NCBI GenBank assembly: GCA_030591745.1
Contig: JAUVAM010000016.1
Span: 1-15,230 of the forward strand
DNA from: Deltaproteobacteria bacterium
GTDB taxonomy: Bacteria > Myxococcota > B64-G9
Direction of reading: 5' to 3'
DNA length: 15,230 nt
Shown here: positions 1 through 7,127 of the stretch, one piece after another
How positions within the stretch are numbered: position 1 is the first letter of the stretch
Layout of the letters: every line of letters begins with the position of its first letter
Position numbers and translations under genes: made by a program
Notes under the pieces: generated by a model
What the model was told of the DNA's origin: nothing
The model's database searches: none
The model's input: the letters and a program-made list of their open reading frames with translations, nothing else

Positions 1-649
1 GAGTCAGCGTGAGGGTCTCTCCCCAATTTACCCATACGACGAAGACGGCACCTCCATAAAATCCCAGGTCGGATGCCGTCGGAAACATGTAGATTTTATA
101 CACATCCTCCAGCTTCAAGCGCTTGACCAGCTTGCGTCCGCCCTCCTCCAGATACAGCAAGCACAGGTCATCGGAATTGTGTTCTGTGAGTATAAGGTAC
201 ACGGATTCTCCTCGAACGACCAAGCTGTCAATCCTCTCCACGCTAAGCTTTCCAAGGGGCAAAGGGATGCGCTCGACAACCTTCTTCTTCTCAAGCCGGT
301 ACAGAAATAGCTTGGCTCCAGGCGCGTGTTGGCCAGGCTTTACTGCGAATGTTTGCTTCCGATCTCTTGTCCGCACTCCATTCACAACTTTTTCCAAACT
401 CCTTGCTGCGTTGGGCCTCCTCGCTTCTTCATGCTTTTTCCGCAAGACTGCGCCATCCAAGCCGACTTCGACCAGGTAATGACGGAGACCCCTCCCACTC
501 GAGGCCACTTCCTGATTGTTATAAAACCGTATGCAGAAATGGTCCCGACACTCTTCAACCTCTGCCCTTAACTCCCCAAGGTGATCCACATGAGCCCAAG
601 CCGATATCGTCACGCAAATGAATATCACGATGAATCCAAGCTTAGTCAT
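1..649 (-). CDS. Partial exported protein of unknown function (C-terminus beyond left edge)
   Basis: The minus strand is open without a stop from an ATG at 649 to the left edge, giving 216 visible residues with no C-terminus. A strong ribosome binding site (AGGAGG, 655-660) lies 5 nt before the start. The protein begins with a signal peptide: Met-Thr-Lys, a hydrophobic stretch (LGFIVIFICVTISAW), then a likely cleavage at AWA/HVD. The mature part is charged and mixed alpha/beta, with repeated beta-strand-like segments towards the end (DSLVVRGESVYLILTE; LCLLYLEEGGRKLV; FYGGAVFVVWVNW), which could be propeller blades. I recognise no family. By hand count GC is about 52 percent, below the roughly 60 percent of neighbours, and AGG arginine and ATA isoleucine codons are frequent. 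It follows the Cys-repeat lipoprotein by 86 bp in the same orientation and may be the last gene of that unit or separately transcribed. The plus-strand frames here look like shadows. Confidence 0.8.
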   Translation of the reverse strand, partial: MTKLGFIVIFICVTISAWAHVDHLGELRAEVEECRDHFCIRFYNNQEVASSGRGLRHYLVEVGLDGAVLRKKHEEARRPNAARSLEKVVNGVRTRDRKQTFAVKPGQHAPGAKLFLYRLEKKKVVERIPLPLGKLSVERIDSLVVRGESVYLILTEHNSDDLCLLYLEEGGRKLVKRLKLEDVYKIYMFPTASDLGFYGGAVFVVWVNWGETLTLT

Positions 650-671
650 CTCGACCTCCTGTTTAGGAATA

Positions 672-725
672 TCGGAACCCAGCCGTCAGAAAGCTCAGAC
701 CGCCAGTCACCCATAAAGGTTCCGA
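672..725. repeat. 8-bp inverted repeat in intergenic spacer
   Basis: TCGGAACC (672-679) and GGTTCCGA (718-725) are perfect inverted arms separated by 38 bp. They lie entirely between the stop of the Cys-repeat lipoprotein (736) and the ribosome binding site of the gene starting at 649. The loop holds a smaller imperfect hairpin (GTC...GAC, around 684-699). No T-tract follows on the minus strand, so it does not look like a classical intrinsic terminator. It could be an RNA stem that partly terminates or stabilises the message, or an operator. Its role is unknown. Confidence 0.45.
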
Positions 726-735
726 CAGGATAGAA

Positions 736-2502
736 TCAGGGGTCGGGGTCGGGTTCGGTGACGACGATGTTGGGGTCCGTGAGCCAATGGAAGTTATCGA
801 TGAGAACGGTTGAGTCCAAGACACCGTCGCCGGAATCGTAGATGGCAAAGGTCAGGGTGATGGTGCTGTCCGGTTCGACGGGGGCCTTGTTGATCAGCCA
901 GCCGGTGGCGGCGTGATTTTCTTCTTCCGTGTCGATCCCGAATCCTGTTTCAATCAGTTGCGAGCCGCCCTGTACACAAGAGAAGCTGCGACCTCCGGCC
1001 ATGCAAGGAGGGCCGTCCGGGCAGTCGCAGACCTCCAAAAAGCTGTTGTTTACGCTCACGGGATTGCCCTGAGCATCAAAGGCGATGTTCCCGTCGGATT
1101 GGCCTAAGGGAAAGGGCAGCAGGAGAGCAACAAAAAAGTCGTTGTAGGCGCTGCAGATAAAACCGGGCCACTCATAGGTGTAAAAATCGAAGTTGTACTC
1201 GAAGCCATGGGCATTGGGCGGAACCTGCAAGGTCACCTTCAAAGCCGCGGCATCATGGGCATCGCCGGTGACAACCCCCGGACAGGCGGGAGATTCCTTT
1301 GGAAAGCCCAGAGGGTGGTTGCAGGTATATCCCTTGTCGAATCCGCTTGGTGCTTGGTAGCCAGGGTCATCTGGCTGGCGGGCCGTACCGGAAGAGAGCA
1401 CCAACATCCGGTGTCCGTGCCTAACTTGCAGGTTGGGACCGAACCCATCAAGGAGGCCGTGTCCAAGCGCATAGTTTGAATTGTCCGGGGGTGGAGATCC
1501 GTCGGGCAGCACCCATTCGGCCGACAGCACATCGGCACACAAGCCGATGGCTCGCGCCGCGTCCAAGGGATCCAGCGATTCGATCGGCAGGGCATCGTCA
1601 CAGACCTCACAGACTCCATCGCTGCAAAGGCCGGCGCATAGAATGCCGCATTCACCGCAATTGGGGTTGGCCCCCAGATCACCTTCACAGCCGGTGTCGA
1701 CATCCTGGTCGCAATCTACGTATCCCGGGTCGCAGGTGATCTCGCACTGATTGTCTGCACAGACGGGCGTTCCATTGAGCTGGCTGCATGCCTTGCCGCA
1801 TTCGCCGCAGTCGTCGATGGTGTCGATGGCCGTCTCGCATCCGTTGGATGGTTCATTGTCGCAGTCGTCGAAGCCGGGGTTGCAAGTCAAGACGCAGTCG
1901 CCCGCCAGGCATTCTGCCGTTCCGTTGATCTCGCCGCAGGCCTGGTCGCAGCCACCGCAGTGCTGAAGGGTGCCGAGCGGCGTCTCGCAGCCCGTGGAAG
2001 CATCGGCGTCGCAATTCTGAAAGCCGTCGTTGCATGTCAACACACAGCCCAGGTCCACACATTCGGCACTGGCGTTTTCACCCCCACAAGCGGCATCGCA
2101 GGCCCCGCAGTCGGTGAGGGTGCCGAGCGCCGTTTCGCAGCCGTTCGTGGAATCTGAATCGCAGTCGTCGTAACCCACGTTGCAGGTAATCTCACAGGAT
2201 CCGGCGTTGCAGCTTGCGCTGCCGTTGCTGTCGGCGCAGGCATCGCCGCAATCCGCACAGTCGGTCAGCGTTCCCAATTCCGTTTCGCAGCCGTTTTCCA
2301 GATTGCCGTCGCAGTCCCTGGTGCCCGGATCGCAGGACTCAGGCTTGACGCAAACATCTGCGACGCAGGTAAGACCCTGAAGACAGAGACCATCCACCAT
2401 GCATTTTCCACCCTCGTGACCCTCGATGGGTCCCGATTCACCGCTGTTGCATCCCGTGAAGGCCAGAAACATCAGGATAGAGAACATGGCGAACTTCTTC
2501 AT
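736..2502 (-). CDS. Cys-repeat lipoprotein with choice-of-anchor L-like C-terminal domain
   Basis: The 588-residue protein is probably lipid-anchored on the outer membrane or cell surface. Residues 1-17 form a lipoprotein signal with Cys18 in FTGC as the lipidation site. A short Cys-rich spacer (34-57) precedes tandem 50-residue units with eight fixed cysteines each (64-263) and a shortened fifth unit (264-301). From about 303 to 583 comes a globular domain with features I associate with the choice-of-anchor L family: EWPGFICSAYNDFF, an FDAQGNPVSVNN segment, ATGWLINKAPV and a terminal TFAIYDSGDGVLDSTVLIDN block. The tail is acidic and Pro-rich (TEPDPDP). Such proteins are typical of Myxococcota. 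The function is unknown; an extracellular structural or adhesive role is inference. AAGGAG sits 5 nt before the ATG. The gene starts 25 bp downstream of the HEAT-repeat gene stop, in the same orientation. Confidence 0.88.
   Translation of the reverse strand: MKKFAMFSILMFLAFTGCNSGESGPIEGHEGGKCMVDGLCLQGLTCVADVCVKPESCDPGTRDCDGNLENGCETELGTLTDCADCGDACADSNGSASCNAGSCEITCNVGYDDCDSDSTNGCETALGTLTDCGACDAACGGENASAECVDLGCVLTCNDGFQNCDADASTGCETPLGTLQHCGGCDQACGEINGTAECLAGDCVLTCNPGFDDCDNEPSNGCETAIDTIDDCGECGKACSQLNGTPVCADNQCEITCDPGYVDCDQDVDTGCEGDLGANPNCGECGILCAGLCSDGVCEVCDDALPIESLDPLDAARAIGLCADVLSAEWVLPDGSPPPDNSNYALGHGLLDGFGPNLQVRHGHRMLVLSSGTARQPDDPGYQAPSGFDKGYTCNHPLGFPKESPACPGVVTGDAHDAAALKVTLQVPPNAHGFEYNFDFYTYEWPGFICSAYNDFFVALLLPFPLGQSDGNIAFDAQGNPVSVNNSFLEVCDCPDGPPCMAGGRSFSCVQGGSQLIETGFGIDTEEENHAATGWLINKAPVEPDSTITLTFAIYDSGDGVLDSTVLIDNFHWLTDPNIVVTEPDPDP
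1600..2313 (-). repeat. Tandem 150-bp (50-residue) Cys-rich coding repeats
   Basis: Residues 64-301 of the lipoprotein consist of four complete units of exactly 50 residues (starting at Cys64, 114, 164 and 214) and one shortened unit (264-301). Within each unit the cysteines fall at offsets 0, 8, 18, 21, 25, 34, 39 and 43. The motifs run DCD-x-D-xx-NGCET, then GTLTDC-xx-C-xx-AC, then NG-xx-C, then C-xx-TC-x-x-G-Y/F-x-DC. The even cysteine number suggests four disulfides per unit. The acidic DCDxD segment could bind a divalent metal, which is inference. DNA identity between units is only moderate, so the array is old rather than freshly amplified. Confidence 0.85.
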
Positions 2503-2527
2503 GGAGACTCCTTGGTTTTTCCCGGGT

Positions 2528-3361
2528 CTAAAGTAGTGACAGGGCGGCAGCGGCGGCCTGGGAGGCCATCCTGCAGCGGCTTGAGTCTACGGCTTGTTGG
2601 AGAGCTTCAGCTGAGAGGCTGTCGGCCATTTCGCCCAAGGCCCAGGCTGCCGCGGCTTGTACTCGGCAGTCCGCGTCGCCTTGCAGGATGCGACGGAGGT
2701 GGCCGGTGATGCCGCTGGCCGAGGCAAAGCGGGGCTGGGCCAGGGCCCAGACTACTTGGAGACGGACTTCGGCTTCGCCGTGCCCGGTTAAGGTCACCAG
2801 GGCATCGGCCGTGACATCTCTTTGGCGAATGATGGCCCAGGCGGCCGCGCGTTGCACGGGCAATTCAGCGTCCGAGTTGATGGCCGCTTGAAGAGCCTCA
2901 ACAGAGCCTGTGCCGTGCATTTCGCCCAAGGATTTGGCGGCGGCCTTGCGCAAGGCCGGGTCTTCCGACTCGGTCAAGACCTGCCTTGCGATCGAAGAGC
3001 CGTAACGCAAGGGCCCCAAGGCCGAGACCGCGGAAAAACGCATGGCGGCGTCGGCGTTTTCGTCGGCGAGAACCGCGGCCACCGTATCGGCGCCATGCCC
3101 CGCGCGCCCCATGCGCCTGAGAAACCATCCTGCCGTACGCGCCACTTCGGGCTCGGGATGAGAGAGCAATTCCCGGGCCGGGGCCTCGGCCTGCGAGGGT
3201 CGGTAGGCGTCCAAGGCTTCAAGGGCGGCGATGAGCGTACCCGCACCATGGCGTTCCGGATCGAGCCGGTCCAGTGGATCAGCGCCGGCCAACTGGGCCG
3301 CGGCCCCAAGGGGCATCAGAAGCAAACCCAAAAACGCCAAAAGGGGAATCGGTTTTCTCAT
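2528..3361 (-). CDS. Exported HEAT-repeat protein
   Basis: The start is ATG at 3361, not the upstream start at 3544: this ATG overlaps the TGA of the preceding gene (ATGA), a G-rich binding site lies upstream, and a signal peptide follows immediately. The 277-residue product has a signal sequence (MRKPIPLLAFLGLLLMPLGA, cleavage near Ala22/Gln23). From about residue 55 to the end come roughly seven short helical HEAT/PBS-lyase-type repeats, for example EVARTAGWFLRRMG (72-85), LRKAAAKSLGEMHG (137-150), VQRAAAWAII (169-178), VRLQVVWALAQ (199-209) and VQAAAAWALGEMAD (234-247). HEAT repeats form a curved solenoid used for protein binding; no enzymatic motif is visible. Being periplasmic and translationally coupled to the cytochrome-like lipoprotein, it may act as a partner or scaffold for it (inference). 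Confidence 0.87.
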   Translation of the reverse strand: MRKPIPLLAFLGLLLMPLGAAAQLAGADPLDRLDPERHGAGTLIAALEALDAYRPSQAEAPARELLSHPEPEVARTAGWFLRRMGRAGHGADTVAAVLADENADAAMRFSAVSALGPLRYGSSIARQVLTESEDPALRKAAAKSLGEMHGTGSVEALQAAINSDAELPVQRAAAWAIIRQRDVTADALVTLTGHGEAEVRLQVVWALAQPRFASASGITGHLRRILQGDADCRVQAAAAWALGEMADSLSAEALQQAVDSSRCRMASQAAAAALSLL

Positions 3362-5409
3362 GGCGTGGCCCCCCTGCCGTAGAATGCGGCGCCGGCATCG
3401 ATCCAGTCGACGATCAACCAACGGTCCTCGTTTGAGGGCGCGGTCAAAAGACCTTGCGTGACCAGACCATCGAAGGCGGCCTGATCCATTGGATGCACGG
3501 AGCCTGCGGGCACACCCCAGGCAGCCCAGTCTTCGGCTTCGCAATCACCCAGCCTGCAAGGTACGCCTAGACGTCGGGCCAGACGACTGTCTTTCGCCGA
3601 ACCCGGGGTCACATAGATGTCAGCCTGCTCTAAGACCACCCCTGTGTGGCTGTCGCGGCGACGGTCGACGGCCATCAAATTATTGTAGGCCACGGTCGCG
3701 CGACCGGAAGCCGCGTCGTGCATATCCAGTCCGCGCAACCGATTGCTGAAGTCCACATATGCACCTGCGGCGGTCTCCGCGTCATGGCATCCATTGGCGA
3801 CGCAAGAGCGATTCAAAATGGGCTGAATGTCACGACGAAAATCAAAACCCCGTTGGTGCTCGGGTCGGTCCAGCAATTCGGTGGTCGAAAGCGCCTCCAG
3901 TCCCTCGGGGGCTCCTCGCACAGCGCAACTTCCGGCGCCCCACCACAGCACATCTTGGCTCAGCGTGGCACCGTAGCGGTCCAGCATTTGCGCCTTCAGA
4001 GGCACTTTTGAAGGCACGCGCAGCTTGTAGCCTCGCCCCGCCGCCACATTTTCCACCGAGGCCAGTTGCTCAAGCCCTTGTTGGCCTGTGCAATAAGCGC
4101 CCTGGGAACGCCCACCAAGCTCCATGGAGAAAGGGGCCTCGGCGCCGCTGATGCCTTCGAGCACACGAACCGCAACAATTTCCGGGTTCGTCACCAGACC
4201 CTGCAGCAACACGCCGCCTTCCGCGCAACTGCCTTCTGGGCGCGCCGGCGGTGTCACCCCCGGATCCAATAGGGCATGTTCTTTCACCGGTTTGGCAAAC
4301 AGCTCGTCTTTGTCCGGGTCGCTGAACAGGGGGTACCGGGCGGCCAGAGCCGTGTCCAACACAGCCAGACCGAAATCGGGCAGCAGGCCACGGATCTCGT
4401 CTTCAGAGGTCAGACATCCGTTGGGCGTCTTGGCATAAGAAACCAAGTAGCGTTCCTCGCCCAGGGGTACGGGATGACGCAGTCGGCCATCAGGCGAGCA
4501 GCCGTCCCCTTCCGCAATGCCCGACAAGGCGGCGACAAAATTTCCATCTGCTTCTTGTGCACATAGCGTCCCCGCCTGGAAGGTACCGGCGCTGGGAATG
4601 CAGGCAGCCAGTACTCGTCCTTGATCGTCAATTTGGGCGTTGAGGGCCAGGGCAGAAGAAGGCATGTCCGAGCCCGCGATCAAATGGGCTTCGGCACCCG
4701 CCGGGTCAATTCTTAAAGGAACGAAGCGAAGGGCACCGTTTGTCTGGGTGACCCGAACAAGGCTCACGGTCCCATCGCGCATAGGCCGCGCGCCTAGAGC
4801 ATGCCCTGGACCGTACTCCAGCCGGCTCACCCGGCTGCCGTCCGCCTCCACCGCGTGAAGCACTCGAGCCCGGCCCCGACCCTGAAAATCCACAGGCCCC
4901 CAAGGATGACTGCGCACGAATCCAACGCGGCCATCGGCCAAATAAAATGGCCGGGTATCGTCGGCCGGCCCGAAAGTCAATTGCCGACAGGCGAGGCCCA
5001 AGTCACCATCTTCCTTGATGCAGGTTTCCCCGGAAAGCACGAGATCGAGATCCATTTCCAGCAAATGATGGCTGTCGAATTCAGCCATGCGGGCGCTGAA
5101 CACGATCCGCTCGCCATCCGGTGCCACGTCCAGACCGATGACATCACCTTCAGACAGGCCGGAGAGATCGAATATCTCTCCCGTGGCAGCGGCTGGCTTG
5201 AGCACCACCGCCCGCCCGCCGGGCAAGAACAAATCGGGGGCCAGCAAACCCACCGAGAACCCCGGATGCGAACGCTGGACAAAGGCCAGGGTGTCGAATC
5301 CGTAGGATCCCTCCAGACCCGGCGTTGTGTTGCTACCGCAGGCCAGTGCCAGGATCAACAAACCCAGCAAGACAGATCGACTATTTTTTGGCTTCAGTCG
5401 GATTCTCAC
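3358..5409 (-). CDS. Lipoprotein with TolB/HzsA-like beta-propeller and CX4CH cytochrome-like tail
   Basis: The 683-residue product starts with GTG at 5409, overlapping the 5'-nucleotidase gene by 29 bp. Its binding site is weak, but no later start keeps the signal sequence (LLGLLILALAC, lipobox-like Cys24). Propeller-type strands include VAPDGERIVFSARM (95-108), ADDTRPFYLADGRVGFV (149-165) and a further ADGSRVSRLEYG blade. The middle part (YPLFSDPDKDELFAKPV, then a Gly-rich carboxypeptidase-like region) resembles hydrazine synthase alpha-subunit relatives that are widespread outside anammox bacteria, so hydrazine synthesis is not implied. The tail has FRRDIQPILNRSC with Cys536-VANG-Cys541-His542, a CX4CH haem-like motif, followed by VHPMDQ and DRWLIVDWIDAGA as in small c-type cytochrome modules. 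Where relatives often have a CxxCH, only a lone Cys495 (GSCAVRG) is seen. An electron-transfer or haem role is plausible but unproven. Confidence 0.83.
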   Translation of the reverse strand: MRIRLKPKNSRSVLLGLLILALACGSNTTPGLEGSYGFDTLAFVQRSHPGFSVGLLAPDLFLPGGRAVVLKPAAATGEIFDLSGLSEGDVIGLDVAPDGERIVFSARMAEFDSHHLLEMDLDLVLSGETCIKEDGDLGLACRQLTFGPADDTRPFYLADGRVGFVRSHPWGPVDFQGRGRARVLHAVEADGSRVSRLEYGPGHALGARPMRDGTVSLVRVTQTNGALRFVPLRIDPAGAEAHLIAGSDMPSSALALNAQIDDQGRVLAACIPSAGTFQAGTLCAQEADGNFVAALSGIAEGDGCSPDGRLRHPVPLGEERYLVSYAKTPNGCLTSEDEIRGLLPDFGLAVLDTALAARYPLFSDPDKDELFAKPVKEHALLDPGVTPPARPEGSCAEGGVLLQGLVTNPEIVAVRVLEGISGAEAPFSMELGGRSQGAYCTGQQGLEQLASVENVAAGRGYKLRVPSKVPLKAQMLDRYGATLSQDVLWWGAGSCAVRGAPEGLEALSTTELLDRPEHQRGFDFRRDIQPILNRSCVANGCHDAETAAGAYVDFSNRLRGLDMHDAASGRATVAYNNLMAVDRRRDSHTGVVLEQADIYVTPGSAKDSRLARRLGVPCRLGDCEAEDWAAWGVPAGSVHPMDQAAFDGLVTQGLLTAPSNEDRWLIVDWIDAGAAFYGRGATP

Positions 5410-7051
5410 GCCGACCGCTCTTTCTGGGCGAATAGCGCCCCCCCGTGTCAGGATGTACAGTGCCCTTTGTCTTAATATAGCGCGCCAGCAGTTCCCGGAT
5501 CAATGTGTAGGTATTTTGGATGTTCTTGCCTCGAGCAAAAGTAAAGTAGCCATCGCCTCCGTTCAAAACAAACTCATTGGTGGCCACCACATAGACCTTG
5601 CGATCTTCGACCTCCTTGCCATCCGAGGTTAAAATCGACAAACATCGCTTGCCCGGCGGCCGGTCCGGATCAAAAACCACCTTCAAACCTGAAATCTCCA
5701 TCACGCCGTAAGGGCCGGAGAGTCCATGCTCCAAGACCTCCCGCACCTGAGTACCGGTGAGGGAAACCTTGACCAAATTGTTATCGAAGGGCACCACCTC
5801 ATAGATGCGCCCGAAGGTAATGACGCCCTTGGGGATGTTGGTTCGCAAACCGCCTGAGTTGTACATGGCCACATCGATGGCGTCGTCCGAGGCTCGCATG
5901 GCGTCGGTCACCAGGTTGCCCACCGACGAATCCAGATCCTGCTTGTGGACCAGATTCGCATCCGCCCGACCCAAGCGAATGCTCTGAAGATGGGCGATGC
6001 TCTTGCGAAATCGACGTAGCTTGCGCACAAATCGAGGGACCGGCTTGATGGTCCGGCCGGCGAACATCAGGGGGCGGCCATCCCGGTCCGAGCGGAAGAA
6101 AAAAGTGCTGTCGTGCAGGTTGACCCGATCGGCCATGACTCGCTTGCTCTCGGGATCCACTAAGAGATCAGCCCTGGCAAAGGACAATCCGCTGGACCAG
6201 GTCTGAAGAATGGGAATGCCATTGACCTCACCAGCCACCGGCAGATGCCAGTGTCCCGAGAGAATCAGATCCACCTCGCCGGGCTTCAAAGACCGGGCCA
6301 GCTCAGCCACCGGGCCGTGCAGGTCACCGCTTTCTTCATGAACCCCCACCCCGGCATGCACCAACAAAATGACCACCGTGGCCCCCGCTTTGCGTACCTC
6401 TGGCAAGACCCGCTGCAGCTCCTGCAACATGGGCTTGAATTCCAGACTGCGCACGTTGGCCGGGTGGGTGGTCAGGGGCGTGTCCTCGGAGGTCAAGCCC
6501 ACCAAGGCGATTTTCACGCCCTTGCGTTCAACGATGGTGTAGGGCTTGAGATTTTTCAAGGCCAGGGGTTTGCCGGTCTCCCGGACGTAGATATTGGCTG
6601 CAAGAAAGGGAAAACGTGCTTGTTTCACGCGTTCCTTCAACACGCCCAGGGCGTCTTCATCCGGGGTATTGGGGGTGCTATGATAACCCTTGGGGCCGAA
6701 ATCAAAGTCGTGGTTGCCCACGGCCACTGCGTCAAAACCAAGCTCGTTATAAAACTCCACGACCGCCGCGCCTTCACTGGCAGCCGAGAGGAGTGTTCCC
6801 TGGTAGAGATCCCCGGCATCGGCCAAAAGCAGGCCCCCGGGATTGGCCCGACGCAGGGCCTTGATGTATGCGGCGATGATGTCGATGCCGCCCACTTGCC
6901 GTCCGCCCACGACCCTTGCGTGGCGAGCCTCCAGTGCCCCATGAAAGTCGTTCATGCCACAAAAGGTCAGACGAATAGGGGGTGCGAGGTCCGCCCCCAG
7001 GGAAGGGGCGGTCAAGCATAGCAAGCAACTCAACACGAATATTCTTATCAT
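5381..7051 (-). CDS. Secreted 5'-nucleotidase / 2',3'-cyclic phosphodiesterase (UshA family)
   Basis: This is a 556-residue exported metallophosphoesterase of the UshA/5'-nucleotidase family, expected to hydrolyse nucleotides or related phosphoesters in the periplasm with a two-metal centre. Visible motifs are NDFHG (about 34-38), DAGDLYQGT (78-86), GNHDFDFG (112-119), a later VHAG and GHWH, all metal ligands of the N-terminal domain. The C-terminal substrate domain has GNLVTDAMR, YNSGGLR, a TFGRIYEVVPFDN block and NGGDGYFTF. The signal peptide is MIRIFVLSCLLCLTAPSLGA. I chose ATG 7051 over GTG 7060 because AGGAG (7062-7066) lies directly against the GTG but about 10 nt from the ATG. The length matches family members. 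It appears to be the first gene of the exported-protein unit; the next gene starts inside its last 29 bp. The exact substrate cannot be read from the sequence. Confidence 0.93.
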   Translation of the reverse strand: MIRIFVLSCLLCLTAPSLGADLAPPIRLTFCGMNDFHGALEARHARVVGGRQVGGIDIIAAYIKALRRANPGGLLLADAGDLYQGTLLSAASEGAAVVEFYNELGFDAVAVGNHDFDFGPKGYHSTPNTPDEDALGVLKERVKQARFPFLAANIYVRETGKPLALKNLKPYTIVERKGVKIALVGLTSEDTPLTTHPANVRSLEFKPMLQELQRVLPEVRKAGATVVILLVHAGVGVHEESGDLHGPVAELARSLKPGEVDLILSGHWHLPVAGEVNGIPILQTWSSGLSFARADLLVDPESKRVMADRVNLHDSTFFFRSDRDGRPLMFAGRTIKPVPRFVRKLRRFRKSIAHLQSIRLGRADANLVHKQDLDSSVGNLVTDAMRASDDAIDVAMYNSGGLRTNIPKGVITFGRIYEVVPFDNNLVKVSLTGTQVREVLEHGLSGPYGVMEISGLKVVFDPDRPPGKRCLSILTSDGKEVEDRKVYVVATNEFVLNGGDGYFTFARGKNIQNTYTLIRELLARYIKTKGTVHPDTGGRYSPRKSGRRENPTEAKK

Positions 7052-7060
7052 CAACGGCAC

Positions 7061-7079
7061 ACTCCTAAATTATCGGAGT
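7061..7079 (-). promoter_or_regulatory. Possible hairpin covering the nucleotidase ribosome binding site
   Basis: On the minus strand ACTCC and GGAGT can pair across a 9-nt loop, and the GGAGT arm is the ribosome binding site of the 5'-nucleotidase gene. The stem is only 5 bp, so this may be chance. Confidence 0.22.
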
Positions 7080-7096
7080 CCGCCCCCTTTTGGACA

Positions 7097-7125
7097 ATCC
7101 TATCACTTGCAGACTGGCGGCTCAA
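7097..7125 (-). promoter_or_regulatory. Candidate sigma70-type promoter for the exported-protein unit
   Basis: Minus strand: TTGAGC (7125-7120), a 17-nt spacer, then TAGGAT (7102-7097), each 4 of 6 to consensus. It lies in the 76-bp gap between the upstream lipoprotein stop (7128) and the nucleotidase start, and would give a leader of about 40 nt. Motif quality is moderate; read-through from the upstream gene is an alternative. Confidence 0.35.
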
Positions 7126-7127
7126 GA

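Noticed and set aside
123..621. Plus-strand frames in the first 650 bases
   Set aside because: They overlap each other in different frames, lack binding sites, and the minus strand holds a better gene with signal peptide and AGGAGG.
1600..2313. Regular repeats as a possible CRISPR array or DNA satellite
   Set aside because: The 150-bp period encodes 50-residue Cys-rich units in one frame and the DNA copies are diverged; there are no short identical repeats with unique spacers.
3362..3544. Longer start of the HEAT-repeat protein at 3544
   Set aside because: It would add 61 Arg-rich residues overlapping the upstream gene and bury the signal peptide; ATG 3361 is coupled by ATGA overlap.
3358..5409. 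Hydrazine synthase subunit and anammox metabolism
   Set aside because: Only the general propeller/cytochrome architecture is similar; relatives are widespread in other bacteria and the other anammox genes are absent.
6245..7021. 258-residue plus-strand open frame opposite the 5'-nucleotidase gene
   Set aside because: Shadow frame antisense to a gene with all family motifs.
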